Positions 1-6,122 of a stretch of DNA of 6,587 bases are shown here, in pieces (position 1 is the first letter of the stretch; every line of letters begins with the position of its first letter). A program made the position numbers and the translations under genes. Location of the stretch: positions 1 through 6,587 of the forward strand of contig JAKSUD010000053.1 of NCBI GenBank assembly GCA_024409185.1. Reading direction: 5' to 3'. The DNA is from an archaeon. GTDB taxonomy: Archaea > Methanobacteriota > Methanobacteria > Methanobacteriales > Methanobacteriaceae. The notes under the pieces were generated by a model. The model was given only the letters and a program-made list of their open reading frames with translations. It made no database searches and was not told the origin of the DNA.

Positions 1-49
1 ATTAAAATCCTCTAACTTTTTTTAGGTTAATATATTATCTATTATTTTT

Positions 50-247
50 TTACTTTATTCTTGTTTTATCATAAAATAGTTTAGTTAAAAATCCACAAAT
101 AAATAATACTATTAAACCAGCTAATCTACCAGTATTATATAAATTATTGCCAAAAATAAATACCAAAATAATAAACATGATAAAAAGAAGTATAATGAAA
201 AATAATATACTTAATAAAATAGACTCTATTTTAGAAAATTTACTCAT
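50..247 (-). CDS. Small two-helix membrane protein of unknown function
   Basis: I do not recognise this protein. From the chosen start it has 65 residues: a short basic N-terminus (K3, K6), a strongly hydrophobic segment at about residues 9-32, a short polar turn (GNNLYNTGR), a second hydrophobic segment at about 41-57 and a basic tail ending KTRIK. This predicts a membrane hairpin with both ends in the cytoplasm. The frame is open further upstream (to 286), but the Shine-Dalgarno AAGGAG at 258-263 lies 10 nt before the ATG at 245-247 and only 1 nt before the ATG at 254-256, so 247 is preferred. That ATG overlaps the stop of the upstream gene (ATGAGTAA, 8-nt overlap), which suggests translational coupling and a shared role. 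No terminator is obvious in the 49 bases that follow. Confidence 0.7.
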   Translation of the reverse strand: MSKFSKIESILLSILFFIILLFIMFIILVFIFGNNLYNTGRLAGLIVLFICGFLTKLFYDKTRIK

Positions 248-1055
248 CAATATCATTCTCCTTAAAGATATATTCACGTAAATCATTATGGAATAATTTA
301 AAAGTTAAAAACCAAGCATTTACTATATCTTCAGATAAAACTTCATCTCGATTATTAGCTAAAACATTACAAGAAGCCAAGTAACGAGCAGAAAAACCAA
401 ATTGAGCATAAGGGCCCGGTTCTATTAAATGTTGTAATTGAACACCAAACCAGCACCCCTCTTTAATAGTAGTGTGGAGCTTTTTAGCTCTATTATCCCA
501 TTTAATAGTACTAAGTTTTTTAAAGAACTCTCTATTTAACTCTTTAAAATCAGATTTATTCTGAAAATCTTGACCTAAACTTAAATTAGAAGAATTAATA
601 CTATCAAAAGATTCGCCTAAACTTAAATTAGAAGAATCAATATTATCAAAACCATAACCTAAAGTTAATTTAGAAATTAAATCAGAACTCAATATTTGAA
701 ATATTTCATCTGAAGATAGTTTTCTTTTAAAATCACATCCACAACTAAATGCAATAATAGAACAAAGACCTATGAAAGAAGTAAAACTTAAATTAGATTT
801 TGTAATTAAAAATTTAAAAGAACCTAATTCTTTTTTTGCATAATTAATTAAAGGAATTTCATTAGTATAACTTAAACATTCCTTAGATAAATCTTCTTTA
901 AATGTTTCTCCAAGAAATTTACATCTTTCACTTGTTTTAAAAGAGATTATTAAATCACGAAGATCTACTAAACCTTCAACATCAATAAATTCATATAGAG
1001 CTTCGTAACCTCTTTCAAACTCTTCATCTATACTTTTTTGTTCAAATTGAATCAT
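240..1055 (-). CDS. Hypothetical protein with internal 14-residue repeats
   Basis: I cannot assign a family. The frame opens at a TTG (1079), but the ATG at 1053-1055 has a Shine-Dalgarno GAGGT (1064-1068) 8 nt upstream, giving 271 residues. No signal peptide is visible, so it is probably cytoplasmic; one moderately hydrophobic Cys-containing stretch at about residues 91-107 might touch a membrane. Residues 130-166 contain 2.6 copies of a 14-residue unit, L(S/T)LG..F(D/Q).I.SSN. The C-terminal third is the most structured-looking part, with aromatic residues and a GCWFGVQLQHLIEPGPY segment. It lies 68 bp after the secreted 711-residue gene and overlaps the small membrane gene, so the three probably form one operon. 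A partner or protective protein for the secreted protein is possible but untested. Confidence 0.8.
   Translation of the reverse strand: MIQFEQKSIDEEFERGYEALYEFIDVEGLVDLRDLIISFKTSERCKFLGETFKEDLSKECLSYTNEIPLINYAKKELGSFKFLITKSNLSFTSFIGLCSIIAFSCGCDFKRKLSSDEIFQILSSDLISKLTLGYGFDNIDSSNLSLGESFDSINSSNLSLGQDFQNKSDFKELNREFFKKLSTIKWDNRAKKLHTTIKEGCWFGVQLQHLIEPGPYAQFGFSARYLASCNVLANNRDEVLSEDIVNAWFLTFKLFHNDLREYIFKENDIDE
558..668 (-). repeat. 42-bp in-frame tandem repeat, about 2.6 copies
   Basis: Copies lie at 627-668, 585-626 and a partial one at 558-584. They encode LTLGYGFDNIDSSN, LSLGESFDSINSSN and LSLGQDFQN. The repeat is clear at both the DNA and the protein level and keeps the reading frame. It looks like slippage or unequal exchange within a tolerated loop or a solenoid-like element. 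Confidence 0.85.
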
Positions 1056-1063
1056 TTTATAAA

Positions 1064-1068
1064 ACCTC
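1064..1068 (-). promoter_or_regulatory. Shine-Dalgarno that decides the start of the 271-residue gene
   Basis: GAGGT on the minus strand lies 8 nt upstream of the ATG at 1053-1055. The longer TTG start at 1079 would place this motif inside the coding sequence, so the ATG is preferred. The context resembles the start of the 711-residue gene (GAGGTTTTAT followed closely by ATG in both), in keeping with a common origin or common expression. Confidence 0.7.
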
Positions 1069-1089
1069 TTATTACTCAAAATATTTTAT

Positions 1090-1120
1090 ATAGTAAACAA
1101 TAAATTGTTTTAAATACTAT
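1090..1120 (-). terminator. Stem-loop just after the secreted-protein gene
   Basis: AAACAA (1095-1100) pairs with TTGTTT (1105-1110) around a 4-nt loop, with an outer ATAGT (1090-1094) / ACTAT (1116-1120) stem separated by a bulge. It starts 3 nt beyond the TAA stop of the 711-residue gene. No long U-run follows, so it may be a partial terminator or an RNA-processing or stability element between the first and second genes of the cassette rather than a full stop. Confidence 0.4.
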
Positions 1121-1123
1121 TTA

Positions 1124-3259
1124 TTACCAAAGTTTAATTTTTTTAATAGGTGTGGAAATTGAATTAACTTTCTTTTTAGCAACACTAATAGTAGTTTTAA
1201 CTGCTTTCTTAACAGTTTTTACAACCTTTTTAACAGTCTTCTTAACCTTAGTAGCTACATTCTTAACTGCCTTCTTAACAGTTTTAGTAACCTTTTTAAC
1301 AGTCTTCTTAACCTTAGTAGCTACATTCTTAACTGCTTTAGATACTGTTTTAGATACAGATTTAACAGCTGTTGTCACTTTTTTAACTGTAGATGAAACT
1401 GTATTTTTAACAGTAGCTACAGTTTTTGAGACTGCTTTAGAAACATCACTAACGGTTTTAGAAATAGAATCAACACTTGATTTAAGATTCTTTATAGTAG
1501 ATGCAATAGGAGAGGTTGAATCATTAATAATAAGTTTAATATTATTACTATTAGTAATATTTGAAAGAATTTTAGTTGTAAATATAGAATTCTCCTTACT
1601 ATTAACATAAACTTCACCAATACCTAAAACACTAGAAACAGTTAAAAAACTATTACTAATATAACCCATAGCAAAAGAAGCTAATTTATTATCCCATCTA
1701 TCTAAAGCATTTGATATTACTTTATTAGAAACAAATTTAATTGGATTATTTAAAATAGATAAACCTGATTTATAAGCCGTGAAAAGACTTTTAATTGTGA
1801 TTGAATAGTCTAAACCTTTAATCTTAACAGCTGATTTTAATAAACCATCTAGTCTTGGAAACTTATTTGTAAGTTTTAAAATTAAAGAACTTGAACTAAT
1901 ACCAAGACGCTCACAAAGACCAGCTCCAGAACATATAGAAAGAGCATCTAATCCTATATCTAAAGGAGTAAGACCACCATTATCATCAATACCAAGTAAA
2001 AACCACCCCGCTAATTTAAGACCTTGACCAAAAACACCATATTTTTTATCTAAATCACTATATCCTGGAATTTCTAAAATAGGTGTATTTAACCATTTCC
2101 AAATACTTTCAATAATATTTTTCTTATTATTTTGTTCATTAGAAACAGCTAAATTAAGATCTTTAAACATAGTTGAATCTAATTTACTTAAATCAATAGT
2201 ATTTAAATTATCAGAACTAATTAAATTTAAAAATTGATTAATTGATTCTAATTCTTCACCAGTTAAATTATCTAATAATTGAGTAATAGCTAATTGAGAA
2301 CTATTTTGTAATGTAGAACTATTATTCAAAGATGCTTGATTAGAACTAGCATTTGAAAATAATTGCTTAAATTCCTTAGAACTAACTAATTCACCAATAA
2401 AAGACTCAATATTACTATTATCAAATTTGTAAACCTTAACTGATTTAGAAGAACTTGAATAATATTTATCACCCACAAATTTAATAGTAGAACTATAATT
2501 TTTAGCTTTTAGATAAGAAGGAATATTAAAGATAATTTGACCATTAGAATCACTAAAAGCATTATAAGAATTACCATCAATCGTAAATTTAACAAGCTTA
2601 CTTTTTAAAGGATTATTTTTACTATCTTTTAAATAAGCAACTAAACTGTTATTATTATAAGCATATACATCATTAGATGTAATTTTAGTAGCTAATTTAT
2701 TAATAGTGACATTAACTAAACAACTAGAAGCAGAATATCCAGAACAAGCAGCAAAACTAAGTTTAACAGAGTAAGTATTTGGATTTAATAATGGAATTTT
2801 TAAACTAATTTTACCATTAGAATCTGTAGTTTTACTCCAAGTTTGACTATTTAAAGTAATTTTTACTACTTTAGATTTGATAGCTTTACCACTACTAGTT
2901 TTTAAATATCCAACAACATAACCATCAGCACCATAATTAATACTTAAACTTTTAGAAGAAATTACAGTTTTAGTAGTTTTAGAAGCACCAACAGAACAAA
3001 TATCCTCTTTAGGATTAACTTTTTTAGAAATAAACTCGTTAGAACTATTAATAGTAAAATCTGAGTTATTAATAGAATCTACATTAGAAACCCTAATATT
3101 ATTAACAGAATCAACCACATCAGAAGAAACCATAATATAAGAGGATAAATCCCTATTTTCATCAGTACAATCATCACTAGCAGCAACAGACCCTATACTG
3201 ATGAATAAAAAAATGAAAAATAAAGCAAAATATTGATATTTAAAATTTAAAGGTTTCAT
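1124..3259 (-). CDS. Secreted adhesin-like protein with Ig-like domains and a Lys/Val-rich C-terminal helix
   Basis: This is a 711-residue exported protein. Residues 1-27 form a signal peptide (basic start, long hydrophobic core FALFFIFLFISIGSV, small residues VAAS at the likely cleavage site). A Ser/Asn-rich stretch follows, then two beta-rich Ig-like domains at about 94-187 and 188-277, each with a typical S-D-S/N-G turn followed by alternating strands, as in archaeal adhesin-like proteins. Residues 280-380 are a polar Asn/Ser linker; 385-550 are a hydrophobic helical region of unknown type with W387, W389, W419 and a DDNGGLTPLD loop near 425-434. From about 596 to 687 valines recur with 3-4-4 spacing and many lysines, predicting one long cationic amphipathic helix. 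No C-terminal membrane anchor is seen. GGAGGT (3266-3271) sits 6 nt before the ATG. The role (adhesion, wall binding, or an effector against other cells) is not settled. Confidence 0.85.
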   Translation of the reverse strand: MKPLNFKYQYFALFFIFLFISIGSVAASDDCTDENRDLSSYIMVSSDVVDSVNNIRVSNVDSINNSDFTINSSNEFISKKVNPKEDICSVGASKTTKTVISSKSLSINYGADGYVVGYLKTSSGKAIKSKVVKITLNSQTWSKTTDSNGKISLKIPLLNPNTYSVKLSFAACSGYSASSCLVNVTINKLATKITSNDVYAYNNNSLVAYLKDSKNNPLKSKLVKFTIDGNSYNAFSDSNGQIIFNIPSYLKAKNYSSTIKFVGDKYYSSSSKSVKVYKFDNSNIESFIGELVSSKEFKQLFSNASSNQASLNNSSTLQNSSQLAITQLLDNLTGEELESINQFLNLISSDNLNTIDLSKLDSTMFKDLNLAVSNEQNNKKNIIESIWKWLNTPILEIPGYSDLDKKYGVFGQGLKLAGWFLLGIDDNGGLTPLDIGLDALSICSGAGLCERLGISSSSLILKLTNKFPRLDGLLKSAVKIKGLDYSITIKSLFTAYKSGLSILNNPIKFVSNKVISNALDRWDNKLASFAMGYISNSFLTVSSVLGIGEVYVNSKENSIFTTKILSNITNSNNIKLIINDSTSPIASTIKNLKSSVDSISKTVSDVSKAVSKTVATVKNTVSSTVKKVTTAVKSVSKTVSKAVKNVATKVKKTVKKVTKTVKKAVKNVATKVKKTVKKVVKTVKKAVKTTISVAKKKVNSISTPIKKIKLW
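1208..1339 (-). repeat. 66-bp in-frame tandem duplication
   Basis: Two 66-bp units, 1274-1339 and 1208-1273, differ at only four positions (one Thr codon replaced by a Val codon, one synonymous Lys codon), and a third partial unit begins at 1207. Each encodes 22 residues, i.e. two turns of the 11-residue valine pattern, beginning KAVKNVATKVKK. The near identity suggests a recent duplication that lengthened the C-terminal helix without disturbing its periodicity. Confidence 0.9.
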
Positions 3260-3297
3260 AATAAAACCTCCATGAAAAATCCACAGAATATCAATAA

Positions 3298-3305
3298 ATT
3301 TTAAA
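3298..3305 (-). promoter_or_regulatory. Candidate TATA element for the secreted-protein gene
   Basis: TTTAAAAT on the minus strand. A start of transcription about 22-26 nt downstream would fall near 3277, giving a leader of about 18 nt that still contains the GGAGGT at 3266-3271. The background is extremely AT-rich, so this is a positional guess. Confidence 0.4.
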
Positions 3306-3338
3306 AAGCAAAACTAAAAGAAGCTAATTTTCTCCTAT

Positions 3339-3385
3339 AGGATTATCCTAAATTTTTTATAGGATTATCCTTTTAGAATTGTCCT
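3339..3385. repeat. Three palindromic AGGAT-N-ATCCT elements
   Basis: AGGATTATCCT occurs exactly at 3339-3349 and 3361-3371 (22 bp apart) and in degenerate form, AGAATTGTCCT, at 3375-3385, where it overlaps the albA stop codon. A further palindrome, TCCTATAGGA (3333-3342), overlaps the first copy. The array lies 35-80 bp upstream of the likely TATA element of the secreted-protein gene. In minus-strand RNA the two exact copies could also pair with each other as a 12-bp stem with one mismatch around a loop of about 9 nt, so the array might serve albA termination, an operator, or both. Confidence 0.7.
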
Positions 3386-3686
3386 AACTTTTTCTTATAT
3401 CAGCTATAGAATCATCTTTTTTCAGTTCTATTTCAATTAATGAAACATTAGTAGAAAATCCATTTCTTTCAGTTACCTCCTCAGTTGCAATTTCAATATT
3501 TATAATATCCATATCTGGAATAAAACTATTCCTTACAATCTCAGCAACATCAACAGCATGGTTAATAGCTCGTCCTCTAGCTTTTAGTATTATAGACGAC
3601 GCTCCATGATTTATTTGAGTTACAACCGCAAGGATGTAATTCATGGTCGGTTTAGAACCTACATAAATAATACTTTTTTTAGACAT
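3384..3686 (-). CDS. albA: Chromatin protein Alba
   Basis: Alba is a small archaeal protein that binds DNA and RNA as dimers and shapes the nucleoid. The 100-residue product has the usual family length and its hallmark segments: the N-terminal [10 protein letters not shown] motif with the lysine-proline pair at 12-13 that lies in the nucleic-acid-binding face, the [17 protein letters not shown] helix at about 35-51, and the C-terminal beta hairpin with a Thr/Glu-rich turn (about 60-90) ending in [10 protein letters not shown]. The start is supported by AGGT (3693-3696) 6 nt upstream of the ATG. It appears to be a single-gene unit between the PHP gene and the secreted-protein gene. Repeated palindromes follow its stop codon. 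The identification by motif is strong. Confidence 0.95.
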   Translation of the reverse strand: MSKKSIIYVGSKPTMNYILAVVTQINHGASSIILKARGRAINHAVDVAEIVRNSFIPDMDIINIEIATEEVTERNGFSTNVSLIEIELKKDDSIADIRKS

Positions 3687-3727
3687 TTTATTACCTACTA
3701 GGGGGTAGCTAAAGTTTATAAAAAAAG

Positions 3728-3737
3728 ATATAAAAAG
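3728..3737 (-). promoter_or_regulatory. Candidate TATA element for albA
   Basis: The minus strand reads CTTTTTATAT here. Transcription starting about 25 nt downstream would be near 3706, leaving a leader of about 20 nt with the AGGT Shine-Dalgarno. A second TATA-like stretch, TTTATAAAC near 3714-3722, would place the start about 12 nt closer to the gene. Two adjacent 10-bp palindromes, AAAAGCTTTT and GAATTAATTC (3733-3752), lie just upstream of or over this element. Confidence 0.4.
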
Positions 3738-3849
3738 CTTTTGAATTAATTCCCAATTTGGTCTTTAATTACAAAATAAAAGCAAAAATAAGGTTTAATA
3801 AAATTGTTATAATTTAGTAAAATTGATTAAAAATGAAAAAAATGTTAAA

Positions 3850-3947
3850 AAATGAATAAAAAAATAGCTAAAAAATTAAAAAAATAATAATAAAAAAGAA
3901 AAAATAGAAAATTAAAATAATTTATTTAAATGATAAATAAACTACTT
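3850..3947 (-). terminator. Terminator of the PHP gene
   Basis: In minus-strand RNA a stem begins 4 nt after the PHP stop codon: a perfect 8-bp core (3934-3941 with 3921-3928) around a 5-nt loop, extendable by six further pairs including G-U pairs (3942-3947 with 3915-3920). It is followed by a long U-rich region made of repeated T-runs down to about 3850. U-tracts are the known archaeal termination signal; the added hairpin is what the sequence shows. Confidence 0.6.
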
Positions 3948-3951
3948 AATT

Positions 3952-4656
3952 TTAAATACCTTTTACATAATCTTCTCTTTTTGGGTAACGTTTTAGGACT
4001 TTTTTAACAAAAACTTCTTTAGCTATTAAAAAGTTAGAAGTTCCTTTTCCTGCTTCCTTACAACGTCTATGTCTAATAGCTTTTAAAATACCATCAACAT
4101 CATCCTGACCCTTTGTATTAACTTCTGTATAAGAATCTCCAATTGATTTTAAAAAGTGTGAATCACTTGCACCAATACGAGCTAATCTCCTCTCGTAAGC
4201 TAATTTTTGTGCTTTTTTATTAGAATGCCCAAAAATATAACGTGCATTCTGACATTCTACACCATCTACAATCATATTAGGATTAGTATTACAGAAAAGA
4301 CCATGTCTATAACGTGAAAAAGGATGGGGAATAATAATAAGGCCACCTGCATCTCTAATCATATCTGCAGTTTCTATAGCAGATAAACCACTAGGTATAT
4401 ATTCACTCACACCTAACCCAATCATATGACCTTTATCTGTTGAAATTTCAATAGAAGGTACAATAATTATATCTTTGTTCTCTTTCTTTGCTATTTTAAT
4501 TGCCTCTTGTGAGCCTTTAATTGTATTATGATCAGTAATAGCAATTGCATTAAGTTCTATCTCCTCAGCTCTCTTTAAAATATCTTCAGGGGTAGAACGA
4601 GAATCACATGAATAAACACTATGAATATGTGGATCAAACTTAAGAATAAAAATCAC
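3952..4656 (-). CDS. PHP-family metal-dependent phosphoesterase
   Basis: PHP-domain proteins use a cluster of two or three metal ions to hydrolyse phosphoester bonds; the substrate here cannot be told. The metal-binding motifs appear in order: DPHIHS (H10, H12), ITDHNT (D42, H43), the glutamate E70 in PSIEIS, H77 in KGHMIG, IPHP (H111), and GASDSH (D165, H167). At 234 residues it is a stand-alone PHP domain with a short basic C-terminal extension, like the members common in methanogens, and unlike a DNA polymerase PHP domain or histidinol phosphatase in context. The start is uncertain: the only conventional start, GTG at 4654-4656, lies inside the Shine-Dalgarno AGGTGAT (4652-4658). An ATT codon at 4645-4647 is correctly spaced and would give a family-like N-terminus, [M]LKFDPHIHS (231 residues). 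It appears monocistronic. Confidence 0.9.
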   Translation of the reverse strand: MIFILKFDPHIHSVYSCDSRSTPEDILKRAEEIELNAIAITDHNTIKGSQEAIKIAKKENKDIIIVPSIEISTDKGHMIGLGVSEYIPSGLSAIETADMIRDAGGLIIIPHPFSRYRHGLFCNTNPNMIVDGVECQNARYIFGHSNKKAQKLAYERRLARIGASDSHFLKSIGDSYTEVNTKGQDDVDGILKAIRHRRCKEAGKGTSNFLIAKEVFVKKVLKRYPKREDYVKGI

Positions 4657-4658
4657 CT
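4652..4658 (-). promoter_or_regulatory. Shine-Dalgarno overlapping the PHP start codon
   Basis: AGGTGAT is a full match to the usual archaeal anti-Shine-Dalgarno complement, yet the GTG that would start the PHP frame is part of it. An in-frame TAG (4660-4662) two codons before the GTG rules out an upstream start. The motif lies 4 nt before the ATT codon at 4645-4647. Confidence 0.7.
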
Positions 4659-4673
4659 TCTAAAAAAATCATT

Positions 4674-4690
4674 TACATAATTATTATGTA
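4674..4690. promoter_or_regulatory. Inverted repeat at the PHP promoter
   Basis: TACATAA (4674-4680) and TTATGTA (4684-4690) form a 7-bp perfect inverted repeat around TTA. It lies between the likely TATA element (4699-4706) and the Shine-Dalgarno, about where transcription should begin, which is a typical archaeal repressor position. It could also be a chance palindrome in AT-rich DNA. Confidence 0.4.
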
Positions 4691-4698
4691 TTAAAAAA

Positions 4699-4706
4699 TA
4701 TTTAAA
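4699..4706 (-). promoter_or_regulatory. TATA element for the PHP gene
   Basis: TTTAAATA on the minus strand is a close match to the archaeal TATA consensus. A start about 24 nt downstream would be near 4678, giving a leader of roughly 20-30 nt that contains the AGGTGAT motif. A short inverted repeat, ACTAT/ATAGT (4706-4718), lies immediately upstream over the BRE position. Confidence 0.5.
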
Positions 4707-4734
4707 CTATTTGATAGTATAAAAAAATAGTAGT

Positions 4735-4778
4735 TAAAAAAAAGAAAAAAATAGTAAAATTTAATTATTTACTATTTT
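4735..4778 (-). terminator. Hairpin plus U-tract terminating trpB2
   Basis: An 11-bp perfect inverted repeat, AAAATAGTAAA (4748-4758) and TTTACTATTTT (4768-4778), has a 9-nt loop and overlaps the TAA stop codon of trpB2. On the minus strand it is followed directly by TTTTTTCTTTTTTTT. The geometry is that of a bacterial-type intrinsic terminator, although the stem is nearly all A-T pairs. Confidence 0.7.
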
Positions 4779-6063
4779 ACATTGAGCCATCCATAAAGCT
4801 TCCATAACCTTTAAAGTCCATTAAACCATGGCCTGAGAAGTTTATTACAATAGATTTCTCTTCTCCAGTTTCTTTGCATTTACGTGCTTCATCAATAGCT
4901 ACTTTTATTGCATGATTTGTCTCAGGAGCAGGAAGTACACCTTCACATTGTGCAAACATTTGACCTGCAGCAAAAGCTTCTTTTTGAGTAGCAGTTCTAC
5001 AATTAATATAACCTTCATTTGCTAAAAGGGAAATTTGTGGATTCATTCCATGATATCTAAGACCACCAGCATGTTCAGCAGGTGCTACAAAATCATGACC
5101 TAGTGTAAACATTTTAAGAAGTGGAGTAAATCCAATATTATCTCCAAAGTCATATCTATATTCACCTTGAGTTAAAGTAGGACATGCAGCAGGTTCTACA
5201 GCAATAAATTCAGTATCAATATTACCTTTAAGTTTGTCTTTCATAAATGGGAAAACAGCTCCACCAAAGTTACTACCTCCACCAACACAAGCAACTACTG
5301 TGTCAGCTTCATCATCAGCCATTTCAAGTTGAGTTTGAATTTCTTGACCAATAACAGTTTGATGTAAAGCAACGTGATTCATAACACTACCTAAAGAATA
5401 TTTAGTCTTTTCATCAGCTAATGCTTCTTCAACAGCTTCAGAAATAGCTATTCCAAGAGAACCTGGATGATCAGGAGTTTCTTTATTAATCTGTCTTCCA
5501 ACTTCTGTATTCATACTTGGTGACGGGTAAACAGTTCCATTATAAACTTGCATAATAGATTTTCTAAATGGTTTTTGTTCAAATGAAACTCTTACCATAT
5601 AAACTGTACAATCAATTCCCATTAATGAACTTGCAAGTGAAAGAGCAGTACCCCATTGACCAGCACCAGTTTCTGTAGTTAATCTTTCTACACCTTCTTT
5701 TTTAGCAAAGTAAGCTTGTGCAATTGCACTATTTAATTTATGACTTCCTGTTGGGGAAGTATCTTCACGTTTATAATAAATCTTTGCAGGTGTATTTAAT
5801 TTTTCTTCTAAACCACGTGCTCTGCATAATGGAGTTCCTCTACCCATTCTTTGGTAAAGTTCTCTTATTTCTTTTGGTATTTTTATATATCTTTCATTTG
5901 ATAATTCTTGTTTTAAACATTCATTGATAAGCATATCAGGTAAATCGCCGACTTGATCTTTTCCTTCACTACTTTTTGGTTCTGGTAATTTAGAAGGTAA
6001 ATCAGCATTAATATTATACCATTTTTTAGGCACATCATTACTTGGTAAATCAATTCTAAACAT
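4777..6063 (-). CDS. trpB2: Tryptophan synthase beta chain, TrpB2 type
   Basis: This PLP enzyme joins indole and L-serine to make tryptophan in the cytosol. Numbering from the preferred ATG, the 428 residues include the PLP lysine in GSHKLNSA (K109), the catalytic glutamate in TTETGAGQWG (E131), the phosphate-binding loop GGGSNFG (261-267), EGVLPAPETNHA (about 374-385) and NFSGHG (408-413). The extended N-terminus (MFRIDLPSNDVPKKWYNI), the insert RVSFEQKPFRK and QWG in place of QHG are marks of TrpB2 rather than TrpB1. The upstream ATG at 6070-6072 abuts the Shine-Dalgarno, so the ATG at 6061-6063, 9 nt from it, is taken. No other trp gene is in view. TrpB2 often occurs beside a TrpB1 and may salvage indole or serve alone. 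TRP-box-like sites upstream suggest TrpY control. Confidence 0.95.
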   Translation of the reverse strand: MFRIDLPSNDVPKKWYNINADLPSKLPEPKSSEGKDQVGDLPDMLINECLKQELSNERYIKIPKEIRELYQRMGRGTPLCRARGLEEKLNTPAKIYYKREDTSPTGSHKLNSAIAQAYFAKKEGVERLTTETGAGQWGTALSLASSLMGIDCTVYMVRVSFEQKPFRKSIMQVYNGTVYPSPSMNTEVGRQINKETPDHPGSLGIAISEAVEEALADEKTKYSLGSVMNHVALHQTVIGQEIQTQLEMADDEADTVVACVGGGSNFGGAVFPFMKDKLKGNIDTEFIAVEPAACPTLTQGEYRYDFGDNIGFTPLLKMFTLGHDFVAPAEHAGGLRYHGMNPQISLLANEGYINCRTATQKEAFAAGQMFAQCEGVLPAPETNHAIKVAIDEARKCKETGEEKSIVINFSGHGLMDFKGYGSFMDGSM

Positions 6064-6072
6064 ATTTATCAT

Positions 6073-6079
6073 CTCCTTT
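6073..6079 (-). promoter_or_regulatory. Shine-Dalgarno that decides the trpB2 start
   Basis: AAAGGAG on the minus strand directly touches the first ATG (6070-6072) but is 9 nt from the ATG at 6061-6063. Normal spacing favours the second ATG, shortening the protein by three residues (MIN) to begin MFRIDLP. Confidence 0.75.
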
Positions 6080-6122
6080 AATTGCCTAAATGGTTTTTAT
6101 TTTTTAATTTTAGTTAATTTAT

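Noticed and set aside
1084..1092. TATATAAAA on the minus strand as a promoter for the 271-residue gene
   Set aside because: A start about 24 nt downstream would fall inside the Shine-Dalgarno and remove it; co-transcription with the upstream gene is more likely.
1152..1610. A 152-codon open frame on the plus strand, very rich in Leu, Thr, Val and Phe
   Set aside because: It is the antisense of the Lys/Thr/Val repeat tail of the secreted protein: lysine codons AAA/AAG read as Phe/Leu on the other strand and stops are avoided by composition. No ribosome-binding site or family resemblance.
3333..3385. The repeated palindromes as a CRISPR array
   Set aside because: Units are only 11 bp with short, irregular spacings (22 and 14 bp) and no cas genes are in the window.
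3693..3708. CTAC/GTAG 4-bp hairpin with a G-rich loop next to the albA ribosome-binding site
   Set aside because: The stem is only 4 bp and partly overlaps the predicted transcription start, so it may not even be transcribed whole; too weak to call a regulator.
5604..5612. A TGTACA inside trpB2 coding sequence
   Set aside because: It encodes the conserved Cys-Thr-Val stretch and stands alone without a nearby promoter; probably coding coincidence rather than a TRP box.
5718..5927. A 69-codon open frame on the plus strand inside trpB2
   Set aside because: It lies antisense to a conserved part of TrpB2 and has no supporting start signals.
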